Made by a program: the position numbers and the translations under genes
Part shown: piece by piece, positions 10,256 to 19,036 of the stretch
Numbering within the stretch: position 1 is the first letter of the stretch
How the letters are laid out: every line of letters starts with the position of its first letter
Assembly: GCA_037783545.1 (NCBI GenBank)
Contig: JBBELK010000112.1
Span: 744,001 to 808,000 of the forward strand
DNA length: 64,000 nt
Direction of reading: 5' to 3'
Source: Henricia sp. BOLD:AAB3569
Lineage: Eukaryota > Echinodermata > Asteroidea > Spinulosida > Echinasteridae
Notes under the pieces: model-generated
What the model saw: only the letters and a program-made list of their open reading frames with translations
Told to the model about the DNA's origin: nothing
Databases searched by the model: none

Positions 10256-11275
10256 TCATACTTCCTTGCTTGGGGGTGCATTCACACGATTCTTCACAAA
10301 TGAAGAGTTGGCAGTATGGTCACTTGGCCTTGCGTCCTCACGTGGTGTGGACTGGTTGTCGTATCGGTTCGACTTGAAAGTACCGGGTGGGCGGAACTTC
10401 TGGTTGTTAAGGGGGTGATGTCTGGGGACAATCACATTAACATTGGACATTCTTCGGTTCAGAATGTATTCATCGGCCGCTTTTGCTACGGCTTGAAGCG
10501 ACGTAAAGCGCTTTTCTCTCAACCTCAGGCACAAGGTTTCATCTGCTACAGTGGACAGGAATTGATCTATCAACACAAGATCAAATATTCTGGTAGTATC
10601 AGCACAGGATTTTGGCTTATCGGACGGCTGCGCCCACTCCTGGAAGTACAGGTTTAGGCGTGTGGCAAATTCTTCAAAGGTTTCGTCAGGCTTTTTTGAA
10701 GAATGCTTAAACTTTAGCCTGTATGCTTCTGGAGTGAGCTGATATCGTCTCAGGATTATGCCAGTGATTTTGTCAAAGTCCTTTTTATCACTTTCGGTCG
10801 GTGAATGAAATGCTTGTTGCGCTTTCCCCGTAAGGTAGGGCTCCAAAAGGCGTGGCCACTGTGCTTTGGGTTTCTTTGCAGCAGTTGCCATGCGTTCAAA
10901 TGTCGCAAGATAACAGGTGATGTCATCATCAGCAGAAAGTTTATGGAAATCGGGTAGCTCAGGGCCAAACCGTATTTCTGGGATGGGAGGCTTTGTGACC
11001 TCCGACACAGCTTTCAATAAAGATTGACAAAGTGCCTCTGTTTCACTCTTTCTGGTTGCTTCTAATTTCTCAATCATCTGCAGTATCGGGATGTCGGACT
11101 TTTGCGGGGACTGCTCTAGATCTTCAACAGGCTCTTTCATGTGTGGTAGGTCACACAAGCTATCAATTCTCTCCTGCTTGGTCCTAATCTCATTAATGTC
11201 AATGTGGTTTAACTGACAGAGTTGGGTAATATACTGCCCAGTATAGCAACGAAGATAAACTGCTCTTTCAGCCAT
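10256..11275 (-). CDS. Ty3/gypsy Gag-like protein (element 1)
   Basis: About 339 residues from the Met at 11275 (MAERAVYLRCYTGQY); an in-frame Met 14 codons upstream is less likely, because element 2's gag begins at the equivalent MDRSTYLNRF. The N-terminal 50 residues share LNHIDIN, TKQER and LCDL with element 2. The central capsid-like region has LPDFHKLSADDDITCYLATF, WPRLLEPYLTGKAQQAFHS, RRYQLTPEAYRLKF and ETFEEFATRL, a pattern related to SCAN/retroviral capsid helices in gypsy gags. The frame ends just before the CCHC knuckle, which is broken by a frameshift at about 10240. It would assemble a retrotransposon particle if expressed; without pol it is at most a gag-only remnant. The frame is fully open, so decay is moderate. 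Confidence 0.75.
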   Translation of the reverse strand: MAERAVYLRCYTGQYITQLCQLNHIDINEIRTKQERIDSLCDLPHMKEPVEDLEQSPQKSDIPILQMIEKLEATRKSETEALCQSLLKAVSEVTKPPIPEIRFGPELPDFHKLSADDDITCYLATFERMATAAKKPKAQWPRLLEPYLTGKAQQAFHSPTESDKKDFDKITGIILRRYQLTPEAYRLKFKHSSKKPDETFEEFATRLNLYFQEWAQPSDKPKSCADTTRIFDLVLIDQFLSTVADETLCLRLREKRFTSLQAVAKAADEYILNRRMSNVNVIVPRHHPLNNQKFRPPGTFKSNRYDNQSTPREDARPSDHTANSSFVKNRVNAPPSKEV

Positions 11276-11510
11276 GTTTGTTGACGTACATGTGCTGATG
11301 ACCAAGCTAAACTGCAACGAATCAAAAGTGTTTTGGAAATCCTACCATAAATAATGGCAAAAGATTTTGTAGAACATGTTACTGTTGATGTTCAAACATC
11401 ATGGCATTTTTTACTTTCACCACCATGTTCACTGTTCTGTTCATCATGTTCATTCATTTTTCACAAGATCGGCACATAACAATCCACGCAAATCACACTT
11501 CAAACGCGGC

Positions 11511-11528
11511 ATCCTGCCGACTACGCCA
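11511..11528 (-). promoter_or_regulatory. tRNA-Ser primer-binding site (gypsy 1)
   Basis: The plus strand reads ATCCTGCCGACTACGCCA, which equals the 3' end of a eukaryotic tRNA-Ser (acceptor CGACTACG plus CCA). The element is on the minus strand, so this is the complement needed to prime minus-strand DNA synthesis. It lies one base from the LTR, as expected. Element 2 has the identical site. Confidence 0.8.
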
Positions 11529-11529
11529 G

Positions 11530-11697
11530 TGTAACGGTTTTCCTGTTACTTTATGGTTCGAATGCTGAGTAAGAAGTTATGTGACTCCGGGATTGATTCA
11601 TCAAACAACAATTAACGATTATTTATTGACAGAACGAAATATGTTGATTTATTGGTTTGAGCTCCAGGGCGAATTAGAATGAATCTACTTTTATAGT
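11530..11697 (-). repeat. Partial LTR of gypsy element 1
   Basis: Begins TGTAACGG next to the primer site and extends about 167 bp before the Penelope-like sequence replaces it. No second copy of this LTR was found in the window, so the LTR length and target duplication cannot be determined. Confidence 0.55.
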
Positions 11698-12864
11698 AAA
11701 ATGGGGGTGATGGTGGTGGTGCTGGGGGTAGTTGTTGGATGCCATTTCGATGGTGGTTTGAATGGGTGTGTTAGGGATTGTTTATTGTGCATTAGAAATG
11801 ATACTCTCATTCTTCGGGTGAATATTTTTAAGTCGCTCTGTAAGGATTTTCGTGTTGGTTTAGCAGGTGTTGGGACGAAATTCAAACCTTTGCCCAATGC
11901 TATTTTTTCAGTTTCTGAAAGTTTGGTATTGGACAGGTTGGTTATGAATTGTTCGCAATTTTCTGCTAAAGAACGTTTGTGATTCCCTCGGGCGTTTGTT
12001 TGTTTTGCATCCGAATGAACACCTGTTGGATTTGGTTTGGCTTAGTGATCTTTTTTTTGGTTTTTGGGGTTTGTTTAGTTTCCTTTTTGCCATGACCTTT
12101 TATTTGTTTGTGGTTATATTTTAGGGGGTTTATTTTCAATATAACGTTATGGAGGTATTGGCTTAAGACAGATTAGAAAACTCTCTTTTGTAGATGTGGT
12201 GGTCCTGAAAAGGACCGTTGGTTTTGTTTAGTTGTTACAGATCACTGCGTTTTCTTTTTGTGCCTTTGGTTGGTCCACGATTGAAGAACGAGTATAGTTG
12301 CTGTGCCGTGTGGTGGTCTTGGCCTTCGAAGTTGTCGAAGGTGTCTTGAGCCGTTCGGTGTGCTGTGGTGGTTTGCTGGTCAATTTCCTCCAGTTGTTTT
12401 TTGTATTCGTTGAGCGTTATTTCTGCCAGCCTTAGTGATTACCCTGTAGTTTCTCGAAACGTTGTTTATATGTTTCTGAGAATTCGAGGGGTTTTGGTTG
12501 TTTTATTTTGAATGTCAGGTAGTACGGTGCTTTTTCGTCTGCTATTCCCTTTGAGAAGTTTCTGATTTGTTTCGTGATGTGTTCTTTGGCGGTTTTTAGA
12601 GTGGTTATGTTTTCCGCCAAAGATTTTATTTTGAAATTCTCTTCTGGGAGACGGTGCCGTGGTTGCGTGTTGGAGGTTGATGGGCCTGGCGTGTTGTACG
12701 CATCGCAGATTGGTAGGAGGTCGTCCTCGTCGAATAGCGAGTCGTCCAGGTTTCGTTGACCGCAGGGTATGCTTCGGATGATGACGGGCTCGGTGGTGAC
12801 GGCGGCAGTTCTTGTTGGGTCTTCGTTCTTTTGGTTTTGCTTAGTTTTGACATTTTGTCAGGAA
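11697..12864 (-). mobile_element. Penelope-like copy A, internally deleted
   Basis: Reading on the minus strand: ORF1 remnant (12853-12235), start of ORF2 (12093 down to about 11719), then an abrupt jump to the last ~20 bp of the element (plus-strand GTAAAATGGGGGTGATGGTG). Comparison with copies B and C shows that the deletion joins ...TGATGGTG from the 3' end to GTGGTGCTGGGGG inside ORF2, using TGGTG microhomology. The RT is gone. ORF1 carries the same 4-base deletion as copy B. Unlike B and C, its 5' side continues into sequence with a TATA box. Confidence 0.75.
12235..12853 (-). pseudogene. PLE ORF1 remnant (copy A)
   Basis: Starts MSKLSKTKRTKTQQELPPSP like the intact ORF1 of copy C, then loses frame: the plus strand reads TATGCTTCGGATG where copy C has TATGCTTGAATCGGATG, a 4-base loss. 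The original frame resumes in the MAENITTLKTAKEHIT region. A further short deletion near 12440 (GTGATTACCC versus GTGATGTTCTACCC in copy B) breaks it again. Confidence 0.7.
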
Positions 12865-12897
12865 TGATTTGTGTGTGTTGTGGACCGGGTTTATATA
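12865..12897 (-). promoter_or_regulatory. TATA box and initiator upstream of PLE ORF1 (copy A)
   Basis: On the minus strand TATATAAA (12897-12890) is followed about 32 bases later by TCATTCC, an exact match to the initiator consensus YYANWYY, with its A at 12865. ORF1 starts at 12853. Copies B and C begin at exactly the next base, so this looks like the element's transcription start. The promoter itself is absent from B and C. Confidence 0.6.
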
Positions 12898-13689
12898 GCA
12901 CTTGTGCGGTCACGGTGTGGATCACTGCGTGGTGAGTCATAGATGCTATTGTTCGCCCTTTGGCCTCCCATTGGGCACTTGCGTTGTCCAATGGATGTTC
13001 GTGTTCAGCGAGGGGGAGAATCCTGCAGTTCGCTTGATCCCGTGTAGGAAATGTTCTCAACGGTTTTTGTTTTTGTTTTTTTGTAAAAAGACTTGATTTG
13101 GGTATATGCAATTAGGTCAATGTTAATTGCAGGATTGTGTAGTCTTTTTTTATTATATAGGAGTGTTTTACCGATGTATTGTTTTGGGTTTTTTTTCCTT
13201 ATTTTGGTTTCGGAAATTAAATGTTTTTCGTTTTGTTTTATGTTTTTGTATTTTTTGTTTCGGGTGGAATAGCTTTTACACGTGGTATATGTTTTATTTT
13301 ACCCTGGTTTTGGGTTTTTTTTAAAAATAATACATATCCAATTTATTTTGTGTTTTTTGCTATTCAGTTTATTTTCTGTATTAAAACGAGAGTTAGTGAA
13401 ACGCAAATTTTGGGATCGTAAGTCCACCAAGGTTTGTTTTGGAAAGTTTCCGTTAAATTGTGTTTTGGTGGGGTGGATTTCCTTGTTTTTTTTGGGTTTT
13501 TTGGAGTTGTTTGCTCCGTGTGTGGTAGACACTATTGGTCAAGTCGGTGTTGAGGTACCGGGGGTATCTCGGGTCTAAGAACGGTGCAACCTGAAGATTC
13601 GGTATTTCTCGTGCGAGTCACTTGGAATACTCGGGCAGTTTGAGTGACCATCGACTCACGCTATTCCTTAGTGGAATATGGAGTAATAT
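12898..13689. other. Upstream region of PLE copy A, unassigned
   Basis: Strand-asymmetric (T/G-rich on plus) sequence with no homology to the rest of the array. It could be the 5' promoter segment of a longer PLE, or host DNA. Near 13590-13680 are imperfect repeats of CACTTGGAATACTCGG-like words. No credible coding region is seen on either strand. Confidence 0.35.
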
Positions 13690-13862
13690 AAGTAAAGTAA
13701 AAGGGGGGTGATGGTGCTTACCCATTCAGTGACACGGCCGTTCTGGTCGACTTGTTTTTATTGTTTGAAATAAAATATATTATTTTAAATCAAAAATGTT
13801 TTGTTGTGTCCAGTTGTACCGTTTTGCTGAGTTTTTTTTGTTTATTTTCCATTGGTAATATG
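13690..13862 (-). mobile_element. PLE 3'-end fragment
   Basis: Only the last ~170 bp of the element, nearly identical to 13866-14033 and 15885-16040. It stops at GGTAATATGG, where the full copies continue, and joins directly to the 3' tail of copy B (TAAAGGGGGAG). It is a severely 5'-truncated copy in the same orientation, as expected from incomplete target-primed reverse transcription into a pre-existing copy. Confidence 0.75.
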
Positions 13863-14198
13863 GTAAAGGGGGAGTGATGGTGCTTACCCATTCAGTGACA
13901 CGGCCGTTCTGGTCGACTTGTTTTTATTGATTGAAATAAAATATATTATTTTAAATCAAAAATGTTTTGTTGTGTCCATTTGTACCGTTTTGCTGAGTTT
14001 TTTTTGTTTATTTTCCATTGGTAATATGGGATGGGATGTGGGTGGGTTTTTGCGAGCAAAGGAACGTTTTTCAGTTCCTTTTGGTGAAGCAGGAGCTAGC
14101 TTTCTAGGCTACCGTATGCCCTTCATCAGCTGCGGGTGGGATTCGGGAGAATCCGGGTGACTCGCTTTGGTTTCCTTGAGCGGAAGGATCCAGCTTTT

Positions 14199-15075
14199 TT
14201 AAGAAGTTGTTTGTTCTTCAAGCAGTGAGATAAGGATGTTTAGGGTTTCATCCGGTTCCTGGCTGTTTTCGGTGTAACCTGAGTCTGATAGTGGGGGGAG
14301 CCGTTTTTCGTGGTTGGGTAGTTTGGCTCGGATTATTTTTTGTTTCAGGTTTTCCGTTTTTTTGAAAGCAATTAGCGGTGGTTTAGGAAATAGTTCCTTT
14401 AGTAGTTCAACGCTTTCAATTAGGTGCCAGTGTTTGTTTACAGCTTTTCTTAGGTTGTGGTTGTTTATTGCTGGATTATAAGTTGTGGAGAAGACGAGTG
14501 GGGTTTGCTTTGTTTTGTTATCCCTTTTTTTGTCGATAAGGTTGGCCCTTCCAGTATGTTTTACTTGATGTAGCCGCTTCGATTTAAGGCTGTTTATTGC
14601 GGCTAGCTCTGGTTTGGTCATGTTTGTTGACCGGTTTTGTAGTCGGGTATGGGCAATTTCATATTTTGTGGCTTCCAGATAAGTTTCCAGCGTGGTGCTG
14701 GGGGTAGTTGTTGGATGCCATTTTGATGGTGGTTTGAATGGGTGTGTTAGGGATTGTTTATTTTGCATTAGAAATGATACTCTCATTCTTCGGGTGAATA
14801 TTTTTAAGTCGCTCAGTAAGGATTTTCGTGTTGGTTTAGCAGGTGTTGGGACGAAATTCAAACCTTTGCCCAATGCTATTTTTTCAGTTTCTGAAAGTTT
14901 GGTATTGGACAGGTTGGTTATGAATTGTTCGCAATTTTCTGCTAAAGAACGTTTGTGATTCCCTCGGGCGTTTGTTTGTTTTGTTTTGCATCCGAATGAA
15001 CACCTGTTGGATTTGGTTTGGGTTAGTGATCTTTTTTTTGGTTTTTGGGGTTTGTTTTAGTTTCCTTTTTGCCAT
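14199..15075 (-). pseudogene. PLE ORF2 without RT core (copy B)
   Basis: The N-terminal 70 residues are frameshifted by single-base insertions (TTTGTTTTAG versus TTTGTTTAG in copy C). From MGKGLNFVPTPAKPTRKS the frame is open through TRLQNRSTNMTKPELAAINS, then passes straight to VKHTGRANLIDKKRDNKTK and the normal C-terminus ending LLEEQTTS. All RT motifs (KPYDKG, LPKIHK, SIDVVSMYTN, YRDD) are missing. It cannot reverse transcribe. Whether the fused N/C-terminal protein is made is unknown. Confidence 0.8.
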
Positions 15076-15215
15076 GACCTTTTATTTGTTTGTGGTTATA
15101 TTTTAGGGGGTTATTTTCAATATAACGTTATGGAGGTATTGGCTTAAGACAGATCAGAAAACTCTCTTTTGTAGATGTGGTGGTCCTGAAAAGGACCGTT
15201 GGTTTTGTTTAGTTG

Positions 15216-15847
15216 TTACAGATCACTGCGTTTTCTTTTTGTGCCTTTGATTGGTCCACGATTGAAGAACGAGTATAGTTGCTGTGCCGTGTGGTGGTCT
15301 TGGCCTTCGAAGTTGGCGAAGGTGTCTTGAGCCGTTTGGTGTGCTGTGGTGGTTTGCTGGTCAATTTCCTCCAGTTGTTTTTTGTATTCGTTGAGCGTTA
15401 TTTCTGCCAGCCTTAGTGATGTTCTACCCTGTAGTTTCTCGAAACGTTGTTTATATGTTTCTGAGAATTCGAGGGGTTTTGGTTGTTTTGGTGGCTTTAT
15501 TTTGAATGTCAGGTAGTACGGTGCTTTTTCGTCTGCTATTCCCTTTGAGAAGTTTCTGATTTGGTTCGTGATGTGTTCTTTGGCGGTTTTTAGAGTGGTT
15601 ATGTTTTCCGCCAAAGATTTTATTTTGAATTTCTCTTCTGGGAGACGGTGCCGTGGTTGCGTGTTGGAGGTTGATGGGCCTGGTGTGTTGTACGCATCGC
15701 AGATTGGTGGGAGGTCGTCCTCGTCGAATAGCGAGTCGTCCAGGTTTCGTTGACCGCAGGGTATGCTTCGGATGATGACGGGCTCGGTGGTGACGGCGGC
15801 AGTTCTTGTTGGGTCTTCGTTCTTTTGGTTTTGCTTAGTTTTGACAT
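15216..15847 (-). pseudogene. PLE ORF1 (copy B), frameshifted
   Basis: Starts MSKLSKTKRTK and is closely similar to copy C, but carries the 4-base deletion shared with copy A, which shifts the frame after SPSSS. The second half (from MAENITTLKTAKEHIT to KRKRSDL) is open in the original frame. The shared deletion shows that A and B descend from a common mutated source or from one another. Confidence 0.75.
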
Positions 15848-15868
15848 TTTGTCAGGAAGTAAAATAAA

Positions 15869-15884
15869 GGGGGGGGGGGGGGGG
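15869..15884. repeat. Poly(G)16 in PLE 3' tail
   Basis: Sixteen consecutive G on the plus strand (C on the element strand), longer than the 5-7 G at the same place in the other copies. Length change in the 3' tail fits slippage during reverse transcription or replication. Confidence 0.8.
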
Positions 15885-16208
15885 TGATGGTGCTTACCCA
15901 TTCAGTGACACGGTCGTTCTGGTCGACTTGTTTTTATTGATTGAAATAAAATATATTATTTTAAATCAAAATTGTTTTGTTGTGTCCATTTGTACTGTTT
16001 TGCTGAGTTTTTTTTGTTTATTTTCCATTGGTAATATGGGATGGGATGTGGGTGGGTTTTTGCGAGCAAAGGAACGTTTTTCAGTTCCTTTTGGTGAAGC
16101 AGGAGCTAGCTTTCTAGGCTACCGTCTGCCCTTCATCAGCTGCGGGTGGGATTCGGGAGAATCCGGGTGACTCGCTTTGGTTTCCTTGAGCGGAAGGATC
16201 CAGCTTTT

Positions 16209-18245
16209 TTAAGAAGTTGTTTGTTCTTCAAGCAGTGAGATAAGGATGTTTAGGGTTTCATCCGGTTCCTGGCTGTTTTCGGTGTAACCTGAATCTGATA
16301 GTAGGGGGAGCCGTTTTTCGTGGTTGGGTAGTTTGGCTCGGATTATTTTTTGTTTCAGGTTTTCCGCTTTTTTGAAAGCAATTAGCGGTGGTTTAGGAAA
16401 TATTTCCTTTAGTCGTTCAGCGCTTTCGATTAGGTGCCAGTGTTTGTTTACAGCTTTTCTCAGGTTATGGTTGTTTATTGCTGGATTATAAGTTGTGGAG
16501 AAGACGAGTGGGGTTTGCTTTGTTTTGTTATCCCTTTTTTTGTCGATAAGGTTGGCCCTTCCAGTATGTTTTACTTTTGATGTAGCCGCTTCGATTTCTT
16601 CGAGTGTGTACCCTCTAGGAGTCAGTTTTTCTGAGAATTTTTGGACTTTGTTTATGTAGTCGTTTTCGTTGTTTGTGTTCCTTGCGTATCGAAGGGTTTC
16701 TCCGTATATGAATGCTTTGAACACGTGGGGTGGGTGGGATGATGTTTTGTGGAGATATTGAAATGTTTCCGTCGGTTTCGTATAGACTTTTGTGTCTAAG
16801 ATGCCTGATTGACGGAAGCGTTCTCCTTTGAAGATGGTTAAGTCCAGGTAGTTGATTGAGGTGTCAGATGCTTCGTATGTGAATTTGAGGGTTGGGTGCA
16901 TTTGGTTCATCGTTTCGATGAGTTTTTGGAAATCGTTTAATTTTCCGTCATAGATAACTAGTATGTCATCTCTGTAGCGCCACCATGTTAGGATATTTTT
17001 GGCCTCTTTGAGGATTGTTTTCTCCAGTTCGTGTAGGGTTATGTCGCAGATTTCGGGGCTTGAGATGGAGCCCATTGCGCAACCAATGTTTTGGAGGTAA
17101 AATTTATTTCCAAATTGGAAACAGTTTCGGCCAAGGATTAATTCCAGAAGTCTCCGGATGTATGTGGTTGGTGGTTTGGTAACGGCATATTTGTGTTTGG
17201 TTAGGTTTAGGGTATTGCAGATGCAGTTTATTGCTTCTGTTTGTCTGACGTTTGTGTACATAGATACCACATCAATACTGGTTATGAGGATGTTCTCTGA
17301 GAATTGTTTATCTTCCAGTTTACGCAAGATGTCTGCCGTGTCTCGGACATATGTTGGTTGCGTGGTTACGATTGGGAGGAGGAAGTAATCGATGTATTCA
17401 GATATTCTCGTGGTTGGGCTTTTACATCCACTTATAATTGGTCTTCCAACGAAAGGTTGCCCCGGGGGTGGGGTTTTATGTATTTTCGGGAGGAAGTACA
17501 TGGTTGGGCACTCGCAGTTTTGTGGTAGTGGTTTCAGGTATTCTAGAGTCGGTTCATCTATGTAATTGTTATTTCTCATTTCCGTCAGGACGTTTCGAAC
17601 CAGGGTTATTGTTTGGGGAGTTATGTCATGGTCCAGTTCAGAGTAATGTATGGACTCAAGGTGTTTGTTTCCCGCTTTTAGGTAGTCAGTTCGGTTCATA
17701 ATGCATATACCTCTTCCTTTGTCATATGGTTTAATTACGATTTCCTTGTTTTTCTTAAGGCTGTTTATTGCGGTTAGTTCTGGTTTGGTCATGTTTGTTG
17801 ACCGATTTTGTAGTCGGGTATGGGCAATTTCATATTTTGTGGCTTCCAGATAAGTTTCCAGCGTGGTGCTGGGGGTAGTTGTTGGATGCCATTTCGATGG
17901 TGGTTTGAATGGGTGTGTTAGGGATTGTTTATTGTGCATTAGAAATGATATTCTCATTCTTCGGGTAAATATTTTTAAGTCGCTCAGTAAGGATTTTCGT
18001 GTTGGTTTAGCAGGTGTTGGGACGAAATTCAAACCTTTGCCCAATGCTATTTTTTCAGTTTCTGAAAGTTTGGTATTGGACAGGTTGGTTATGAATTGTT
18101 CGCAATTTTCTGCTAAAGAACGTTTGTGATTCCCTCGGGCGTTTGTTTGTTTTGTTTTGCATCCGAATGAACACCTGTTGGATTTGGTTTGGCTTAGTGA
18201 TCTTTTTTTTGATTTTTGGGGTTTGTTTAGTTTCCTTTTTGCCAT
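16209..18245 (-). CDS. Penelope-like reverse transcriptase (ORF2), EN-less
   Basis: 678 residues, uninterrupted. After a basic N-terminus (MAKRKLNKPQKSKKRS) it has the PLE-type leader THPFKPPSKW and LETYLEA, then RT blocks: IVIKPYDKGRGICIM (about residue 170), CPTMYFLPKIHKTPP, GRPIISGCKSP, ITSIDVVSMYTN (first catalytic Asp), GCAMGSISSPEICD, WWRYRDDILVIYDG (YxDD) and the thumb block LHKTSSHPPHVFKAF. It ends NLKQKIIRAKLPNHE ... LLEEQTTS. Canonical Penelope/Poseidon/Neptune proteins continue here into a Cys-rich linker and GIY-YIG endonuclease; neither is present, nor is a GIY-YIG visible at the N-terminus as in permuted clades. It should copy element RNA into DNA but would need an external nick or end. 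ORF1 lies 141 bases upstream on the same strand. Confidence 0.85.
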   Translation of the reverse strand: MAKRKLNKPQKSKKRSLSQTKSNRCSFGCKTKQTNARGNHKRSLAENCEQFITNLSNTKLSETEKIALGKGLNFVPTPAKPTRKSLLSDLKIFTRRMRISFLMHNKQSLTHPFKPPSKWHPTTTPSTTLETYLEATKYEIAHTRLQNRSTNMTKPELTAINSLKKNKEIVIKPYDKGRGICIMNRTDYLKAGNKHLESIHYSELDHDITPQTITLVRNVLTEMRNNNYIDEPTLEYLKPLPQNCECPTMYFLPKIHKTPPPGQPFVGRPIISGCKSPTTRISEYIDYFLLPIVTTQPTYVRDTADILRKLEDKQFSENILITSIDVVSMYTNVRQTEAINCICNTLNLTKHKYAVTKPPTTYIRRLLELILGRNCFQFGNKFYLQNIGCAMGSISSPEICDITLHELEKTILKEAKNILTWWRYRDDILVIYDGKLNDFQKLIETMNQMHPTLKFTYEASDTSINYLDLTIFKGERFRQSGILDTKVYTKPTETFQYLHKTSSHPPHVFKAFIYGETLRYARNTNNENDYINKVQKFSEKLTPRGYTLEEIEAATSKVKHTGRANLIDKKRDNKTKQTPLVFSTTYNPAINNHNLRKAVNKHWHLIESAERLKEIFPKPPLIAFKKAENLKQKIIRAKLPNHEKRLPLLSDSGYTENSQEPDETLNILISLLEEQTTS

Positions 18246-18386
18246 GACCTTTTATTTGTTTGTGGTTATATTTTAGGGGGTTATTTTTAATATAACGTTA
18301 TGGAGGTATTGGCTTAAGACAGATCAGAAAAACTCTCTTTTGTAGATGTGGTGGTCCTGAAAAGGACCGTTGGTTTTGTTTAGTTG

Positions 18387-19025
18387 TTACAGATCACTGC
18401 GTTTTCTTTTTGTGCCTTTGGTTGGTCCACGATTGAAGAACGAGTATAGTTGCTGTGCCGTGTGGTGGTCTTGGCCTTCGAAGTTGGCGAAGCTGTCTTG
18501 AGCCGTTCGGTGTGCTGTGGTGGTTTGTTGGTCAATTTCCTCCAGTTGTCTTTTGTATTCGTTTAGCGTTATTTCTGCCAGCCTTAGTAATGTTCTACCC
18601 TGTAGTTTCTCGAAACGTTGTTTATATGTTTCTGAGAATTCGAGGGGTTTTGGTTGTTTTGGTGGCTTTATTTTGAATGTCAGGTAGTACGGTGCTTTTC
18701 CGTCTGCTATTCCCTTTGATAAGTTTCTGATTTGTTTCGTGATGTGTTCTTTGGCGGTTTTTAGAGTGGTAATGTTTTCCGCCAAAGATTTCACTATTTT
18801 GAACTTCTCTTCTGGGAGACGGTGCCGTGGTTGCGTGTTGGAGGTTGATGGGCCTGGTGTGTTGTACGCATCGCAGACTGGTGGGAGGTCGTCCTCGTCG
18901 AATAGCGAGTCGTCCAGGTTTCGTTGACCGCAGGGTATGCTTGAATCGGATGATGACGGGCTCGGTGGTGACGGCGGCAGTTCTTGTTGGGTCTTCGTTC
19001 TTTTGGTTTTGCTTAGTTTTGACAT
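18387..19025 (-). CDS. PLE ORF1, coiled-coil-like protein
   Basis: 212 residues, start 11 bases inside the element's 5' end. A Pro/Ser-rich N-terminus (QELPPSPPSPSSS) and an acidic patch (DDSLFDEDDLP) lead to a helical, charged region (LAENITTLKTAKEHITKQIR; LRLAEITLNEYKRQLEEIDQ) with heptad-like spacing, and a basic nuclear-localisation-like tail (KGTKRKRSDL). No zinc finger or enzymatic motif is seen. ORF1 proteins of other retroelements bind RNA and multimerise through coiled coils, and this could be analogous; I know no named family that it matches. Copies A and B share a disabling 4-base deletion, so C is the only intact one here. Confidence 0.7.
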   Translation of the reverse strand: MSKLSKTKRTKTQQELPPSPPSPSSSDSSIPCGQRNLDDSLFDEDDLPPVCDAYNTPGPSTSNTQPRHRLPEEKFKIVKSLAENITTLKTAKEHITKQIRNLSKGIADGKAPYYLTFKIKPPKQPKPLEFSETYKQRFEKLQGRTLLRLAEITLNEYKRQLEEIDQQTTTAHRTAQDSFANFEGQDHHTAQQLYSFFNRGPTKGTKRKRSDL

Positions 19026-19036
19026 TTTGTCAGGAA

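Larger units (their letters stand above)
9850..11697 (-). mobile_element. Truncated Ty3/gypsy element 1
   Basis: Minus-oriented LTR retrotransposon fragment: LTR start at 11530 (TGTAACGG on the plus strand), primer-binding site at 11511-11528, gag at 11275-10256 and a PHD-like finger beyond. Protease, RT, RNase H and integrase are missing; toward lower coordinates the sequence runs into an unrelated decayed ORF. At the other end the LTR is cut after about 167 bp by the Penelope-like array starting near 11697. Its gag and primer site are clearly related to gypsy element 2 (19324-23417), but the LTR sequences differ after the first few bases, so they are different families of one lineage. Confidence 0.75.
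13863..15858 (-). mobile_element. PLE copy B, RT core deleted
   Basis: Complete from the 3' tail to the 5' start (TTCCTGAC) but lacking about 1.2 kb of ORF2. The junction near 14580 joins GATGTAGCCGCTTCGATTT to AAGGCTGTTTATTG on the plus strand; in copy C these flank the whole RT domain, with T/TT microhomology. It lies head-to-tail with copy C, whose 3' tail abuts copy B's first base. Confidence 0.85.
15859..19036 (-). mobile_element. Penelope-like retroelement, copy C (most complete)
   Basis: About 3.18 kb on the minus strand: 5' start TTCCTGACAAAATG at 19036, ORF1 (19025-18387), a 141-base gap, ORF2 with RT (18245-16209), a ~330-bp 3' UTR and a tail of CCCC...TTTATTTTAC. The plus strand shows a 16-G run at 15869-15884 in that tail. 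It is followed head-to-tail by copy B. Tandem, partly truncated copies are the usual arrangement of Penelope-like elements. No promoter lies upstream of 19036 that I can recognise, so despite intact ORFs expression is uncertain. Confidence 0.85.

Noticed and set aside
13918-16170. Two near-identical 80-codon plus-strand ORFs (13918-14160 and 15928-16170)
   Set aside because: They lie antisense in the 3' UTR of two PLE copies; their similarity only reflects the similarity of the copies.
17158-18129. Plus-strand ORFs of 74-88 codons
   Set aside because: All are antisense shadows of the PLE reverse transcriptase.
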